Shown here piece by piece: positions 40,878 to 52,300 of a stretch of DNA of 64,000 nucleotides. The stretch spans positions 806,001-870,000 of the forward strand of contig JARGXX010000025.1 of assembly GCA_030374765.1 (NCBI GenBank), in the 5' to 3' direction. Under the pieces are notes generated by a model that was not told the DNA's origin, ran no database searches, and worked only from the letters and a program-made list of their open reading frames with translations. This DNA is from Agarophyton chilense (Eukaryota; Rhodophyta; Florideophyceae; Gracilariales; Gracilariaceae). Both the position numbers and the translations under genes were made by a program. Each line of letters starts with the position of its first letter. The first letter of the stretch is position 1.

Positions 40878-43731
40878 CTACCTTTGCACTGCTGCACACC
40901 AGTGTACAGATGTAAACAGCGCACTTGTGTCGGACTTGTCACTATGGCATGCTCGAATGGCTCATGTGAATGTGGATGGTATCAAGCATATGGCTCGAAA
41001 CAAGGTTGTGTCAGGGCTCAATGTAGAGGTTGCGCAGGATTCAGATGTGTGTGGCTCATGTGTAGTAGGAAAAGCAACCCGTGCTCCGACTCCCAAGCAA
41101 GGGGGGGAACGAGCAAAACACGTACTGGAACTTGTTCACTCCGATGTGTCAGGTCCAGTAAGTGTGAAATCCTTGGGAGGCTCGCACTACTTCGTCACAT
41201 TCATCGATGATCACAGTCGTTTCTGCTTCTTTTACATGCTCAAAACTAAGGATGAGGTGTTCCAGATGTTCCTAAGGTGGCTCAAGTTTGTTCAAAACCA
41301 AACTGGCAGACAAGTGAAAACCATCACCGCACGTGAGAGTGTGCTCAAAGCATTGCGCACTGACAACGGTGGTGAATATCTGTCACATTGTTTTACCAAA
41401 GAACTTGAACGTCACGGTATTGAGCATCAGCGAACTGTACCTTACAATCCTCAGCAGAATGGACTTGCCGAACGGTTCCACCGCACACTCATGGACTTGG
41501 TCAGATCGATGTTATGTCACAAGAAATTGCCAAAGCACTTTTGGGCTGAGGCACTGAATGTTGCAGTGTATGTGCGCAACCGTGTGACTTGCAAAGCTCT
41601 TCCAAGTAGTGTGACACCATATGAACTGTGGCATGGTCAGAAGCCTGATGTGAGCAACCTGCGTGTGTTTGGGAGCCGATGCTGGTACAAGGTTGTGGAT
41701 CATAAGCTGAAGAAGCTAGAGGAGCGTGGTGTGGAAGCTATCTTTATTGGGTACACCCCAGGGTCTCACGGATACAAGTTGTGGGACTCTGAAAAGAAAA
41801 AGGTGATTGTGTCAAGAGATGTACGGTTTGATGAGTTTTCGGGCTCAGACAACCAGTTTAGCTATGAGGAAGAGGACTACGCAGACATTGACTTTAGTAA
41901 TATGTCTAGTTCACATGATACCTCTACATCTGACCCATCTGGTGGACTCAGCGATGATGACCCTTCTGCGCCTTTGCCTGACTCTGATGATGCTTCTGAC
42001 AGCTCTGTTGATGATTCCGCAGCTGATACATCAGTTGAGCCTGTAGTGCATGAGACACAACCTGTTCGTAGGTCCACGCGTGAACGTAGGAAGCCGAGCT
42101 CATGGTGGCGTGCAACTGCTCTACTCACTGCCAGTGATGACACCCCGTCGTCATATGATGATGCTGTGTCACGTCCTGATTCCGAAGCATGGAAGAAGGC
42201 AATGAAGAGTGAGTACCAGTCACTAATTGAGCATGACACATGGGACTTAGTGCCAAGGCCAGCAGACAGCAACGTGATTTCGTCCAAGTGGGTGTATGTG
42301 CAGAAGTATGAAGCAGCACCATCTGGTGAACCAACTATCAGGTACAAGGCTCGTATGGTTGCTAGAGGATTCCTGCAGATCGAGGGTGTTGACTTTTCTG
42401 AAACATATGCACCTGTTGTTAAGTTTACCTCGATCAGGATGATTCTGGCAGTGACTGCTGTACGAGACTTTCATTTGCACCAGATGGATGTGAAAACAGC
42501 TTTTCTGAACGGTGACCTTGAGGAGACAGTGTACATGGAGCAGCCAACAGGTTTTGTGCAGCAAGGTAACGAGGATCTGGTGTGTCGTTTGAAGAAAGCC
42601 ATCTATGGGCTACGACAGGCACCCAGACAGTGGCATGCAAAGATATACTCGTTCCTTGTTGAGGAGATGCAGTTGACGCCAAATGACGCAGATGAGTGTG
42701 TGTACAGCGGAAAGATACTGGGATTTGTTGTTTTGATTGCTCTATACGTTGATGACTTGCTTATTGCAAGTCCGAGCATGAAGACAATGGATCGTGTAAA
42801 GGCAGAGCTGTCGTCTCGGTTCCACATGAAAGACCTCTATCAAGCTCGCATGGTACTCGGATTCGAAATCCACCGTGACAGAGTCAAGCGAGAGTTGTAT
42901 CTGACTCAGTCTGCGTACACACAAAAGGTCTTGGAACGTTTTGGCATGCACCAGTCCAAACCAGTTGACACTCCAATGGAAGTTGGCATGGACCTGTCTG
43001 CGATTCAGGATGTACCCAGGGAGGTGCCGTACCGTCAGGCAATTGGCTGTCTCATGTACTTGTCTGTAGGAACTCGTCCAGATATCTCATACGCGGTGTC
43101 CAAACTTGCCAAGTATGTTGAGAAACCTGGAGAGATTCACTGGAAGGCAGTCAAACGTGTGCTTCGCTATCTCAACGGTACTTGTACATTTGGTCTCACC
43201 TACGGCTTAAACACCGATTTGGCACTTCAAGGCTACGTGGACTCTGACTGGGCAGGCGATGTTGCAAACCGCAAGTCTACCAGTGGGTACTTGTTCATGA
43301 TGGCTGGAGGTCCTGTGTCATGGTGTTCACGTCAGCAAGAAGTGGTTGCACTGTCTAGTGCTGAAGCTGAGTATGTGAGTTTGTGCAGTGGTTCCAAAGA
43401 GGCCATCTGGCTTAGGCGTTTGTGGAATGGCATCGGCATAGTCATTGGAGTAGAAGTGGACGATTCGGTAAAGTTGCTTGTTGAACCAACGCCTGTATAT
43501 GTTGACAACCAAGGGTGCATTGACCTTGCCCGAAATGGCGTTGTCAACAAGCGTACCAAGCATATCGACATTCGTTTTCACTTTACTCGAGAAGCTCTAC
43601 GTGACAAGTCGATTGTGTTGTTCTACTGCCCTACCGATTGCATGACTGCCGATATGCTCAACAAACCACTTTGCCGTGTGAAGCACGAGAGGTTCCGTGA
43701 AGACAGTGGCGTCCGACACCTAGACCTTTGA
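40878..43731 (+). CDS. Copia B1 polyprotein, integrase, RT and RNase H part
   Basis: It continues the frame broken at 28432. In the numbering of the restored 1341-residue frame, the integrase zinc domain uses His 415, His 420, Cys 449 and Cys 452. The core has Asp 480, Asp 553 and Glu 589, the usual D-35-E spacing. An acidic Ser/Asp-rich linker lies around 710-775. RT starts with WVYVQKYEA, and the active-site YVDD is at 1014-1017. RNase H has Asp 1179, Glu 1220 and Asp 1267. No stop or frameshift was found, so the protein would be whole without the A2-A3 insertion. The frame has no start codon of its own here and should be read as the downstream half of a split gene. Confidence 0.94.
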
Positions 43732-43741
43732 AGTCAGTGAC

Positions 43742-43751
43742 AGAGGGGGAG
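43742..43751 (+). promoter_or_regulatory. Polypurine tract of copia B1
   Basis: AGAGGGGGAG directly precedes the 3' LTR and follows the pol stop (43729-43731) by ten bases. Confidence 0.85.
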
Positions 43752-44439
43752 TGTTAGCTGTTGACCCTGTGCTGTCACTGAAAAACAAAAGTGCAGGGGA
43801 ACATGGGCTGTTTTGGAGGGTGCCCCTGGAAAAGCGCATATGCGTGTCAGTCGGATCTCAACGTGAACTCGGGCTGTGATTGGCTACTGCAAATGTGCAC
43901 ATGCAATGTGGTGTGTACAAGTGGTATGGCACTATTGGGTTTGTCTGTGGTACACGTGTGTACGTGGCCTACTTGTACTACTGTGCACGCTGTTCAATAT
44001 GTCCAGCTGGTGTACTATGAACACATCTCACAAGGTGTAACGAATGTACTTGGAGAAGAGACGTGACATGTGTATTACAGGAGACTTGGTGTACTGTGCT
44101 GGAACGTGAATGTGTATGGAGGCGGATTGCAAGTAGTGTGTGCTGGCATATTGAATTTGTGCACACGTCAGTGTAATTATGGGCTGTGCACTGTATATTG
44201 CCTTGTTGTGCGCTGCAATGAACATTGACTAGGGTTAATGTCATGCTTGAATATGATTGGTAGTATTGAGTGTCCCTGCTTTGTAGTCTAGGGTTTACTT
44301 TGAGTTGGAGTCTAGACAGCTGACGTTTTGAAGTAGTATATAAGTGAAAGTTTGAGCGCCTCCAAGTAAATCCAAGCCAGAGCTGGCGAACTTCCTTTTC
44401 ATTCCCTCAACCTTTCCTTCAGCATTTCCCTTTCCATCA
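43752..44439 (+). repeat. Copia B1 3' LTR (688 bp)
   Basis: It differs from the 5' LTR by G/A at base 5, three other substitutions and one missing G. TATATAAG is at 44337-44344. It ends TTTCCATCA, followed by GAATA. Confidence 0.96.
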
Positions 44440-44931
44440 GAATATACGGACTCTTCGGTACCTACAGTGGATCTCCCACACTCAGAGTTTCAGGACGAGG
44501 AAGCCCTTATGGCTATGGAGGGCCGTCGCCCTATGTACCATCCCTACACGGTGCCACCACAAGGAGGTTTTAAGAACGGGAAACCCGGATGGGTGGATAC
44601 TCGCACGGCATACCGTTCACAACTTATGTTGACCAACCGTCGTGACGGTTTGGTATGTTATTCATGTTATGGAAAACACCATTTGAGTTCAGAATGCACT
44701 CTTCCTGCAAAGGATCTGAGTCGTATCATGACGAATTATGAAGCACTCTCAGAAAGAGAAAGAAGCTGCGTACCGGCGGGCATGTATTGGAAAGCCAGAA
44801 GTTGGTTTTCTCAGGCACCAATGCGCTGGACGGACAAGCCGGTTGCTCAGAATGCTGAAGTGTTACAACCCGGAACCCCGGTAGGAAGAGGCGCCTTTGA
44901 GGAGAATAAGCCGGTGCAACCGAAAAACTAA
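44440..44931 (+). pseudogene. Gypsy-2 gag, C-terminal part
   Basis: After the repeated GAATA the Gag frame continues (VDLPHSEFQDEEALMAMEGR, matching the gypsy-1 segment near 11700). It holds a zinc knuckle CYSCYGKHHLSSEC (CX2CX4HX4C) at about 44657-44698 and ends with TAA at 44929. The knuckle is intact here while the gypsy-1 copy is decayed. Gag and pol are separate frames in this family. Confidence 0.88.
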
Positions 44932-46468
44932 GTGAGGGAGCCCCTAGGTGGTCGGCACTAGTCGATCCCGTAGTGCTGACCAGGGAGAGCTCGCCTCCCT
45001 GCTCCCGCGCTTGGAAGCCCAAGATTCTCTTGAGGCCTCAGAAATTTCCGCCGTACGGAATCAATCTGCCGGACGGAAAGCGAGTACAGTTTGACTGTGA
45101 GTTACATCGTCCTTGTAGACGTTATACTTGTCCGTAAAATCGTGAAAGTTACCTCATGGTAGTGTCTAAAAGAAACTATAAGGTCTATGCCGACATCGGC
45201 TCTGACAGGAATATGTTATCTCGTCGATTGACTATCCTGGACACAGGTGCTGGTCCGAACATTATACAGGAATCGGAGCTCGCTCCTGCTGACTTAGAAC
45301 GTAATCGATACGGTCCTTTACCGGACATCCGGGATGCCAACAAAAATGCTGTGAAGACACTGGGAACAGTTCGACTCGTGGTGCGTTTGGGACGCTTTGT
45401 AGTCCTAGTCGACTTCATCGTCTGTAAGACGTTAGCTGCACAAGTGGTACTAGGATGTGATTATTGCGACAAGTTTGTCGAAGCCATTCGCCCGTGAAGA
45501 AAACTAGTGGAACTAGATGATGGATCAATGGTACCAATTGTTCGCAAACCAATGCGTCGTTGCTCTGAAGCACCTCCACTTTCACCATCTATGGAATACG
45601 GGAAATCTCGAAGACGTCTCTCGCCAAGGATTCGAGTAGCGAAGAGTGCCATGCTGAAGGCGCAAACCCAAACTTGGGTTCAAGTAAGAACAGAACGACA
45701 CGGACTCGTGGTAATTCAACCGAATACTCGGATGTACGAATCCCGTGGATTGCTAGTCGCTAACGAAATTGTTCAGGTTGATCCTGGTAGCCCCTTTTGG
45801 ATACTAGTGAGTAACTTCACCGATAACAATTATCAGATACCGAAGAATCAGCTTGTTGCAAAAGCTTTGCCTCATCCCACAGTGGTGGTCCCTACTCATA
45901 TTTCTACTGCAGAAGTATTGAGATTAACCCATGTCGGTGAAACAGACGAAGAACTGCAAACTCTGTCTGGGGATCAATTGCAAACGGCAAAGGATCCAGA
46001 AAGCCTGGTCGATGAGCTAGATTTAGCACATGTGTCGGAACACTACAGAACGAAAATCAGGTCTATGCTGAAGAAGTATACATCCATGTGGAGTGGAAAA
46101 CTAAGAGAGATCTCCGCTACGGAACACCACATTGATTTGGTCCCAGGGTCACGACCCATCTCCCAACCACCCTACAGAGCGGGACCGTGAACTCGCCAAA
46201 TCGAGGAGGAGAATGTCAGCAAAATGCTGGAAGAAGGAGTAGTCGAAACAGCTCAATCTGCTTGGGCCTCACCAGTGGTGCTGGTTCCAAATCCTGATGG
46301 TTCTTTACGATTCTGTATCGATTATCGAAAACTGAACGCAGTTACAGTTCGGGATACAAACCCGTTGCCTCGAATGGACGAATTTATTGACAGCTTAGGA
46401 GAAGCGAACGTGTTCACCACGTTGGATGCCAACTCCGGTTATCGGCAGGTGCCTGTAGCGGAAGAAGA
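44932..46468 (+). pseudogene. Gypsy-2 protease and RT N-terminal part
   Basis: LTILDTGAGPNIIQESEL (near 45228) is the retropepsin D-T-G box, followed by VVLGCDYCDKFVEAIRP. The protease-RT linker follows (HGLVVIQPN, NNYQIPKN), then the RT start with SAWASPVVLVPNPDGSLRF (shortened: ASPVVLVPN) and FCIDYRKLNAVTV. Three stops lie in the frame: TAA at 45135, TGA at 45495 and TGA at 46188. At both TGA sites gypsy-1 keeps an Arg CGA codon, so a C-to-T change is likely. The RT frame runs to GAAGA at 46464-46468, where a B LTR is inserted. Confidence 0.88.
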
Positions 46469-47157
46469 TGTTGGATAGGGAAATGCTGAAGGAAAGGTTG
46501 AGGGAATGAAAAGGAAGTTCGCCAGCTCTAGCTTGGATTTACTTGGAGGCGCTCAAACTTTCACTTATATACTACTTCAAAACGTCAGCTATCTAGACTC
46601 CAACCCAAAGTAAGCCCTAGACTACAAAGCAGGGACACTCAATACTACCAATCATATTCAAGCATGACATCAACCCTAGTCAATGTTCATTGCAGCGCAC
46701 AACAAGGCAATACAACAGTGCACAGCCCATAATTACACTGACGTGTGCACAAATTCCATATGCCAGCACACACTACTTGCAATCCGCCTCCCTACACATT
46801 CACGTTCCAGCACAGTACACCAAGTCTTCTGTAATACACATGTCACGTCGCTTCTCCAAGTACATTCGTTACACCTTGTGAGATGTGTTCATAGTACACC
46901 AGCTGGACATATTGAACAGCGTGCACAGTAGTACAAGTAGACCACGTACACACGTGTCCCACAGACAAACCCAATAGTGCCATACCACTTGTACACACCA
47001 CATTGCATGTGCACATTTGCAGTAGCCAATCACAACCCGAGTTCACGTTGAGATCCAACTGACACGCATATGCGCTTTTCCAAAGGCACCCTCCGAAACA
47101 GCCCATGTCCCCCTGCTCTTTTGGTTTTGAGTGACAGCACAGGGTCAACAGCCACAT
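46469..47157 (-). repeat. Solo LTR of copia family B (689 bp)
   Basis: It aligns over its whole length with the complement of the B1 LTR, including CGCATATGCG (47065-47074) and the TATA box (complement at 46564-46571). GAAGA lies on both sides (46464-46468, 47158-47162). No internal region is present, so an inserted B element was reduced to one LTR by recombination. Its terminal bases have changed from the TG...CA of B1. Confidence 0.92.
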
Positions 47158-47772
47158 GAAGACCAAGATAGAACCGCATTTGCGTGTCACGCCGGTCTCT
47201 ACCGTTTCAAAAGGATGCCCTTTGGCTTAACGAATGCACCGGCTACTTTCCAGCGTACTCTGGACATTCTGCTCTCAAGATACAAGTGGAAGACTTTTTT
47301 AGTCTATTTGGACGATGTGATCATCTTTTCCCAGGATGTGGAAAGCCATTTACGGCATGTCGAGGAGATCGTCAAAGCACTACAGAGCGCAGGCATCACC
47401 TTGAGGTTCAATAAATGCGAATGGTTCGCTGGCACCGTCCAGTACCTAGGACATGTGATCAAGCCGGGACAGCTTGCCATTCAAGAGGCACAAACAGCGG
47501 CTCTCCGCGAAGTACAACCTCCGTCGACACAGAAGCAATTGCTTTCTTTCCTCGGCTTGTGCAACGTCTACCGACGATTCGTGCCGCGATACTCGCATAA
47601 AGCGTCACCGCTCAACGCGAAGCTGCGTAAAGGACAACCAATACAGCTGGAACAATTCAGAAAAGCCGAAGCGGAAGCGTTCGACACGCTGAAGACAAAG
47701 ATTATTACAGCCCCATTCTTGGCGCTGCCCATCCTCAACCTGCCATACTCAGTGGATACCGACTCTAGTGAG
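47158..47772 (+). pseudogene. Gypsy-2 RT, central part
   Basis: It begins with the second GAAGA and continues the RT palm (AFACHAGLYRFKRMPFGLTN, then LVYLDDVIIFSQDV with an intact YLDD box near 47310). The connection domain follows (YLGHVIKPGQ, LLSFLGLCNVYRRF) up to LPYSVDTDSSE at 47772, where A-prime is inserted. No stop falls within this piece. The catalytic box is kept, but the gene is split in five. Confidence 0.9.
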
Positions 47773-48445
47773 TGTTGAGTATTTAGGTCGACAGCCACTC
47801 CGACCTCCTGGGAAGCTTGGAAATAGTGGAAAACCAAAAGTGGATTTAAGCATTGGCACTTTTGGACACCCTCCGTGGAAAAACGCATATGCGCCTCATC
47901 TCAATCTCAACGTGAAACGGCCATCTGATTGGCTACTGCAAATGCCCTCATGCAACGTGGTATGGACAAGTGTTCATGTTCTAATGGGGCGTGTTGAGGC
48001 TTCGGCCCGAGTGGAGCGATCTGGTTGGACGAGAGCGCTGAATGAGCACGGGCTATGCAGTTGGAGAGAACGTGCGAATGGGGGCTGGATATTGGGTTTG
48101 GCCGTAACAGCCGAATCTGGGCTGCGCGGGGCGGTTGGCATTGGCGCACCACTTTGGATGATTTTTTGAGGTTTTATTAGTTATGATTTATGTTTGAAAT
48201 TGTTTTGGCGCGCAACTCCTCGTCGCACAGTGGCAAGGTGTGAGACATGGGTGACCCGCCGACGGTCAGCACCGGCGGCGGAACTGCGTGCGAGGTAGAT
48301 ATAGTTTTCAATGACGGTCGCAGACGACCATAGTAAATTGTCAAGGCTGACTGTCTTCATTTGTTTTTCTTCTTTTACTTTTGTTTCCTTCTCGTCTTTT
48401 TCTTTCTTTTCCTTTTCCTTTTCATAACCTGCGCTCACTTTGTGA
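47773..48445 (+). repeat. Copia A-prime 5' LTR (673 bp)
   Basis: It begins TGTTGAGTATTTAGG and ends CTTTGTGA. It is related to the A LTR over its length, with CGCATATGCG at 47884-47893. It is followed directly by CGCTCTTCTAACA, not by a primer site. Confidence 0.95.
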
Positions 48446-49323
48446 CGCTCTTCTAACACTCATTTGGATTCAAGAAGATTCCCTACTGCGACAAGTGCGC
48501 GATCTACGACTAACGCTCATCTGGATTCAAGAAGTTATTTTTATTTTGCGACAGGTGTGTACCATGCGGACTTCCTCCTTGGTGGCGAAAACATATCGCG
48601 TTTGTTAGTACCCCCTTGGCACGAGACCGGGAAGTCTGCAAAATCCTTCTCTCCGTCCGTAGAGTACGGAGGTCGATGAATTGGGCTTGGAAGTGTAGGA
48701 GCAACCGTACTACACCGCACGACCGCGCTAATTTCCCGCAAGAGGCTAGCTTGGGTCAACTGAGGGAAGTGTATCTTGACGACACCCCTCCTTGGGACGC
48801 CTCGTAGGGACTAAAAGCGCCGGACTCTGAAGTGCGCAGAGTTCGGTAGGTAATCAAAGCGTACCTCACCTGGAGAGGGTAACCAGGGTCCAGGGGATCA
48901 TCCTTTAGGGTAGCGGAGGTAGTTTCTCCCGCCATTGCGCCCGCTTACCTCGAGCAAGTCTCGGTAGGTTCACTCAAGAAGTTTCAACCCGAAGTCGAGA
49001 AGTTTGTCTGTTCCGGGTACGACTTCTGCCACTGCCCGTGAGTATACTCCAAGCGTAGGAGCACCCGAGCTCCGCTTGTGATCGCGTACGAGACGCGTCT
49101 CGGTGAGCGTTGCAGGCTACGTCAAAAGTCTTCGCTGTCGTCCTCGCTGTCGAACGTTGGAGTTGCGATACTCCGTACGGGCAAGCTCGGTCACGAATTC
49201 ATCACTGCTCGTGGCCCTTTTTCTTAAACTTCCCAAAGCATTGAGTCCCTCACTCTGCTTCCCTCTACTATTTAATTTCGTTTGGTTTCCGTTCTATCTG
49301 CATCGTGAATAACAGACTGAAAC
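48446..49323 (+). promoter_or_regulatory. Copia A-prime leader lacking primer site
   Basis: Compared with A2, about 38 bases are missing right after the LTR, and these include the whole GGTTATGGGCCCAG site. The rest of the leader is present, including the conserved segment near 48890-48975 with GCCATTGCGCCCGC, stem CTTACC...GGTAGG (a G-T pair replaces one G-C pair) and TTCACTC. Confidence 0.8.
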
Positions 49324-52300
49324 ATGTCGGACACGGAGATGGAATCGGAAAGTACTACCGGGATGAAAATCCCTTGTTTTCATGGAAGGCGTGGTGATGA
49401 TTATGCCCTATGGCGCCATCGCTTTCGTGCTGCATGCCGTGTTAAAGGTGTGTGGAATGTCGTGGAATCCGATGCTGGATATTCAGCAACTACTGAAGCA
49501 ACATTGGACACTGGTGTTGACACCGCTCGCCTCATGGCCAAGCGCAAAAAGGCTTGTGGAATCATCATTTGTGCTCTTGGCGATGCACCACTACGTGTGG
49601 TTATGGATGTCGATGACAACCCGCAGCGTATGCTAGCTTTGTTAGATGCACGGTATGCGTCTAATCGTACCGTTTCTAGGATCGCGGTTCAAACACAGCT
49701 GTTCCGCATGGCGTATAATGGTCAGAATATGGCTAGTTATGTGGACCAGTACACAGCTCTGTTCTCTCAATTGGAACGTATGGGAAAAGATGCGGCTATA
49801 CCGGAATCTCACAAGGCCCCGATGTTGCTCGCTTCCATAGATCCCAACTGCGCTTTGGAGACCACGGCTGCGGCTCTTCGCAACAAGGACATCGCTGAGC
49901 TCCAATGGGATTATGTTGCCACCACGCTCATCGATGAGTATAATGCAAAGCAAGTGACAACGAAGCCACCAGGGCGAAGCTCTCGTCGGAAGAAGAGGGG
50001 CAAGAACAAAGGCGGTCGACATTTTGACACCACCGAACGCGCCAAGTCTGTCTCAGGAAACCGTGGCGATGAGTCGGATGACCAATCTGACCTTGATTCT
50101 ACCGCTCGTGCACTTGCTCTGGCCCTGAAGTCAATCTCTTCTGATCGTTCCGGCAGTAGCAATGGTCACCATTGCACCTTCTGCGATCGTGATGGACACA
50201 CTCAGGATCCCTGTTTCATGAATCCGGACAACCCTGACAACCACCTACCGCAAAGCATCATAGAAAATCTTTCGTCTCATTCGAAGAAAGTGGGGGCAGG
50301 TGGTGGATCTGTCAGGTCATCTGATAAGTGTGGAAGGGTGGAAATCGCTGGTGCAGCAGTCTACAAAACCACCATAGTTCCCCCAAAGGATTTGAACACT
50401 TATGCTGATAGTGGTGCGACTGTGCATTGCTTCCATTCGGAGATGGCATCCATACATGGTTCATTGCACTCTTGTGACCGAAGGACGGTTATGCTCGCCG
50501 ACAACAGTACAGTGGTAGGCACTCGATGCGGAGATGTGCTTCTTCCCTTTCGGAATGCAAATCTACGGCTCACAACTGTGCTGCTTTTACCGAGTTTGGG
50601 ATACAACTTGGTGTCCACTGGATGCTTGGCCGACAAAGGTATTGACTCGTACTTCTCTCGTCTCCATGTGAGTTTGATGCTTGAGTCCAATGGGTTTGAA
50701 TTGGGTTCTGGTTACCGTGATGCGGAGTTTGGCATGTACATGCTTCCGCAACCTATGCTACATACCTCCACGGCGGTGGCATTAGTGGCTCGACACATGG
50801 ACACTGAGCTTTGGCACCGACGGCTTGCGCATATGAACTTGCGAGACCTACAGTTTGTGCAGAAGTATGCCGATGGTGTCCCAGAGCTGTCTGTATTGGA
50901 GGAGGTATGCAGGGCCTGTCGTCTTGGCAAGGCTCACCAGCTACCATTTCCGGGTCACTTCCAACATGCTGCCGCTGTTGGTGACATAGCGCATTCGGAT
51001 GTTCTTGGACCTTTGGTGACCTCCTTCCCAGACAGGTTCCGGTACGCAAGTATGTTCTTGGATGACCATTCACGCTTTGTGTTTCTCGGTTTGATGATGC
51101 ACCGCAGTGCGCTGATCGATGTGTTTATCGGTGTGGCAGCCAAGTTGAAACGACTTGGACGAGCAGAAATTCGTGGTGTCTACTCCGATGGAGCAGCGGA
51201 ATATGTTGAACTGCAGCACAAACTGGGCGGAGAGCATGGGCACACTTCTTTCTCAGCTCCATATACTCCAGAACACAACGCCATTGCGGAGCGCATCAAC
51301 CGAACCATGGTGGAAGCTGCTCGGTCGCTTCTCATCCAGGCCAACTTACCTGATTGTTTGTGGCCATTCGCGTTGAAGCATGCCAAATACGTACGCAACC
51401 GTGTGCAACATTCCACAGTTGATGATACTACTTTCTTTTTGGTTACTGGAAACAGACCGTCACTGAAGCACGTGCGTCTGTTTGGATGTACCGCATTTGT
51501 GCTCAGGACCCCTCGTGGACCCAAGTTCGAGTCGCGTGCACTTGAGGGAGTGTACTTGGAGACTCTTGAGCATGGTGTCTACAAGGTACTAGTCACTGGT
51601 GATGATGATACCCCGCGCATTTTGGAGTCCCGGCATGTGACTTTTGATGAGTTTAGGTTCCCCGGCATACCAGCTCTATCCAACTATATGGATGACGAGA
51701 GTGCGTCGGATGATGATTATGTGTCACTGATGGGCTCTGAGGGGACTACTGGTGATGTCTCGGAAGGTTTCTCTGTCGACGTAGTGGACTTCGAAGACCA
51801 GACAAACGAGCAACAAGACCCCATACCTCTATTGGTGGAGTCCGACTCCGACTCTGATGGTGACGAAGACGATGTGAACGGCGCCGATAGTGATGATGGA
51901 GGGTCCTCACACGATCCTGACACATTCTTCACACCCGATCAGGAACCTCGGTACCCGCGTCGCACTCGTCGTCAACCGCCCAAGTGGTTCATGGCTGGAT
52001 CTGCGCAATGTACTACGAACATCAACGTCACCACCAGCGATGAACCAACACTGAAGGAGGCCATGTCCGCCACTCCGGAGGAGCGTGATATGTGGCAAGG
52101 GGCCATTGACGCCGAGTTTGAATCATTGGAGTCCAAGGATACCTGGACACCAGACGACTCCCCTGCCTAGCAGCCACTGCCCACGCATGTCATTCTAAAG
52201 GTGAAGCGCAAAGCCGATGCATCAGTTGAACGTTTCAAGGCTCGGGTGGTGACTGGCGGAAACCACCAAATATATGGTGAGGACTACATGGAAACATATG

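Larger units (their letters stand above)
25386..44439 (+). mobile_element. Copia B1: full-length element carrying A2-A3
   Basis: The LTRs are at 25386-26074 and 43752-44439 and the target duplication GAATA is at 25381-25385 and 44440-44444. B1 proper is about 6.6 kb. The A2-A3 tandem (28433-40872) with its duplicated CTATA accounts for the rest. The two LTRs differ at about four bases and one single-base gap, so B1 is somewhat older than the A copies. Its polyprotein frame is uninterrupted apart from the insertion. Confidence 0.96.
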
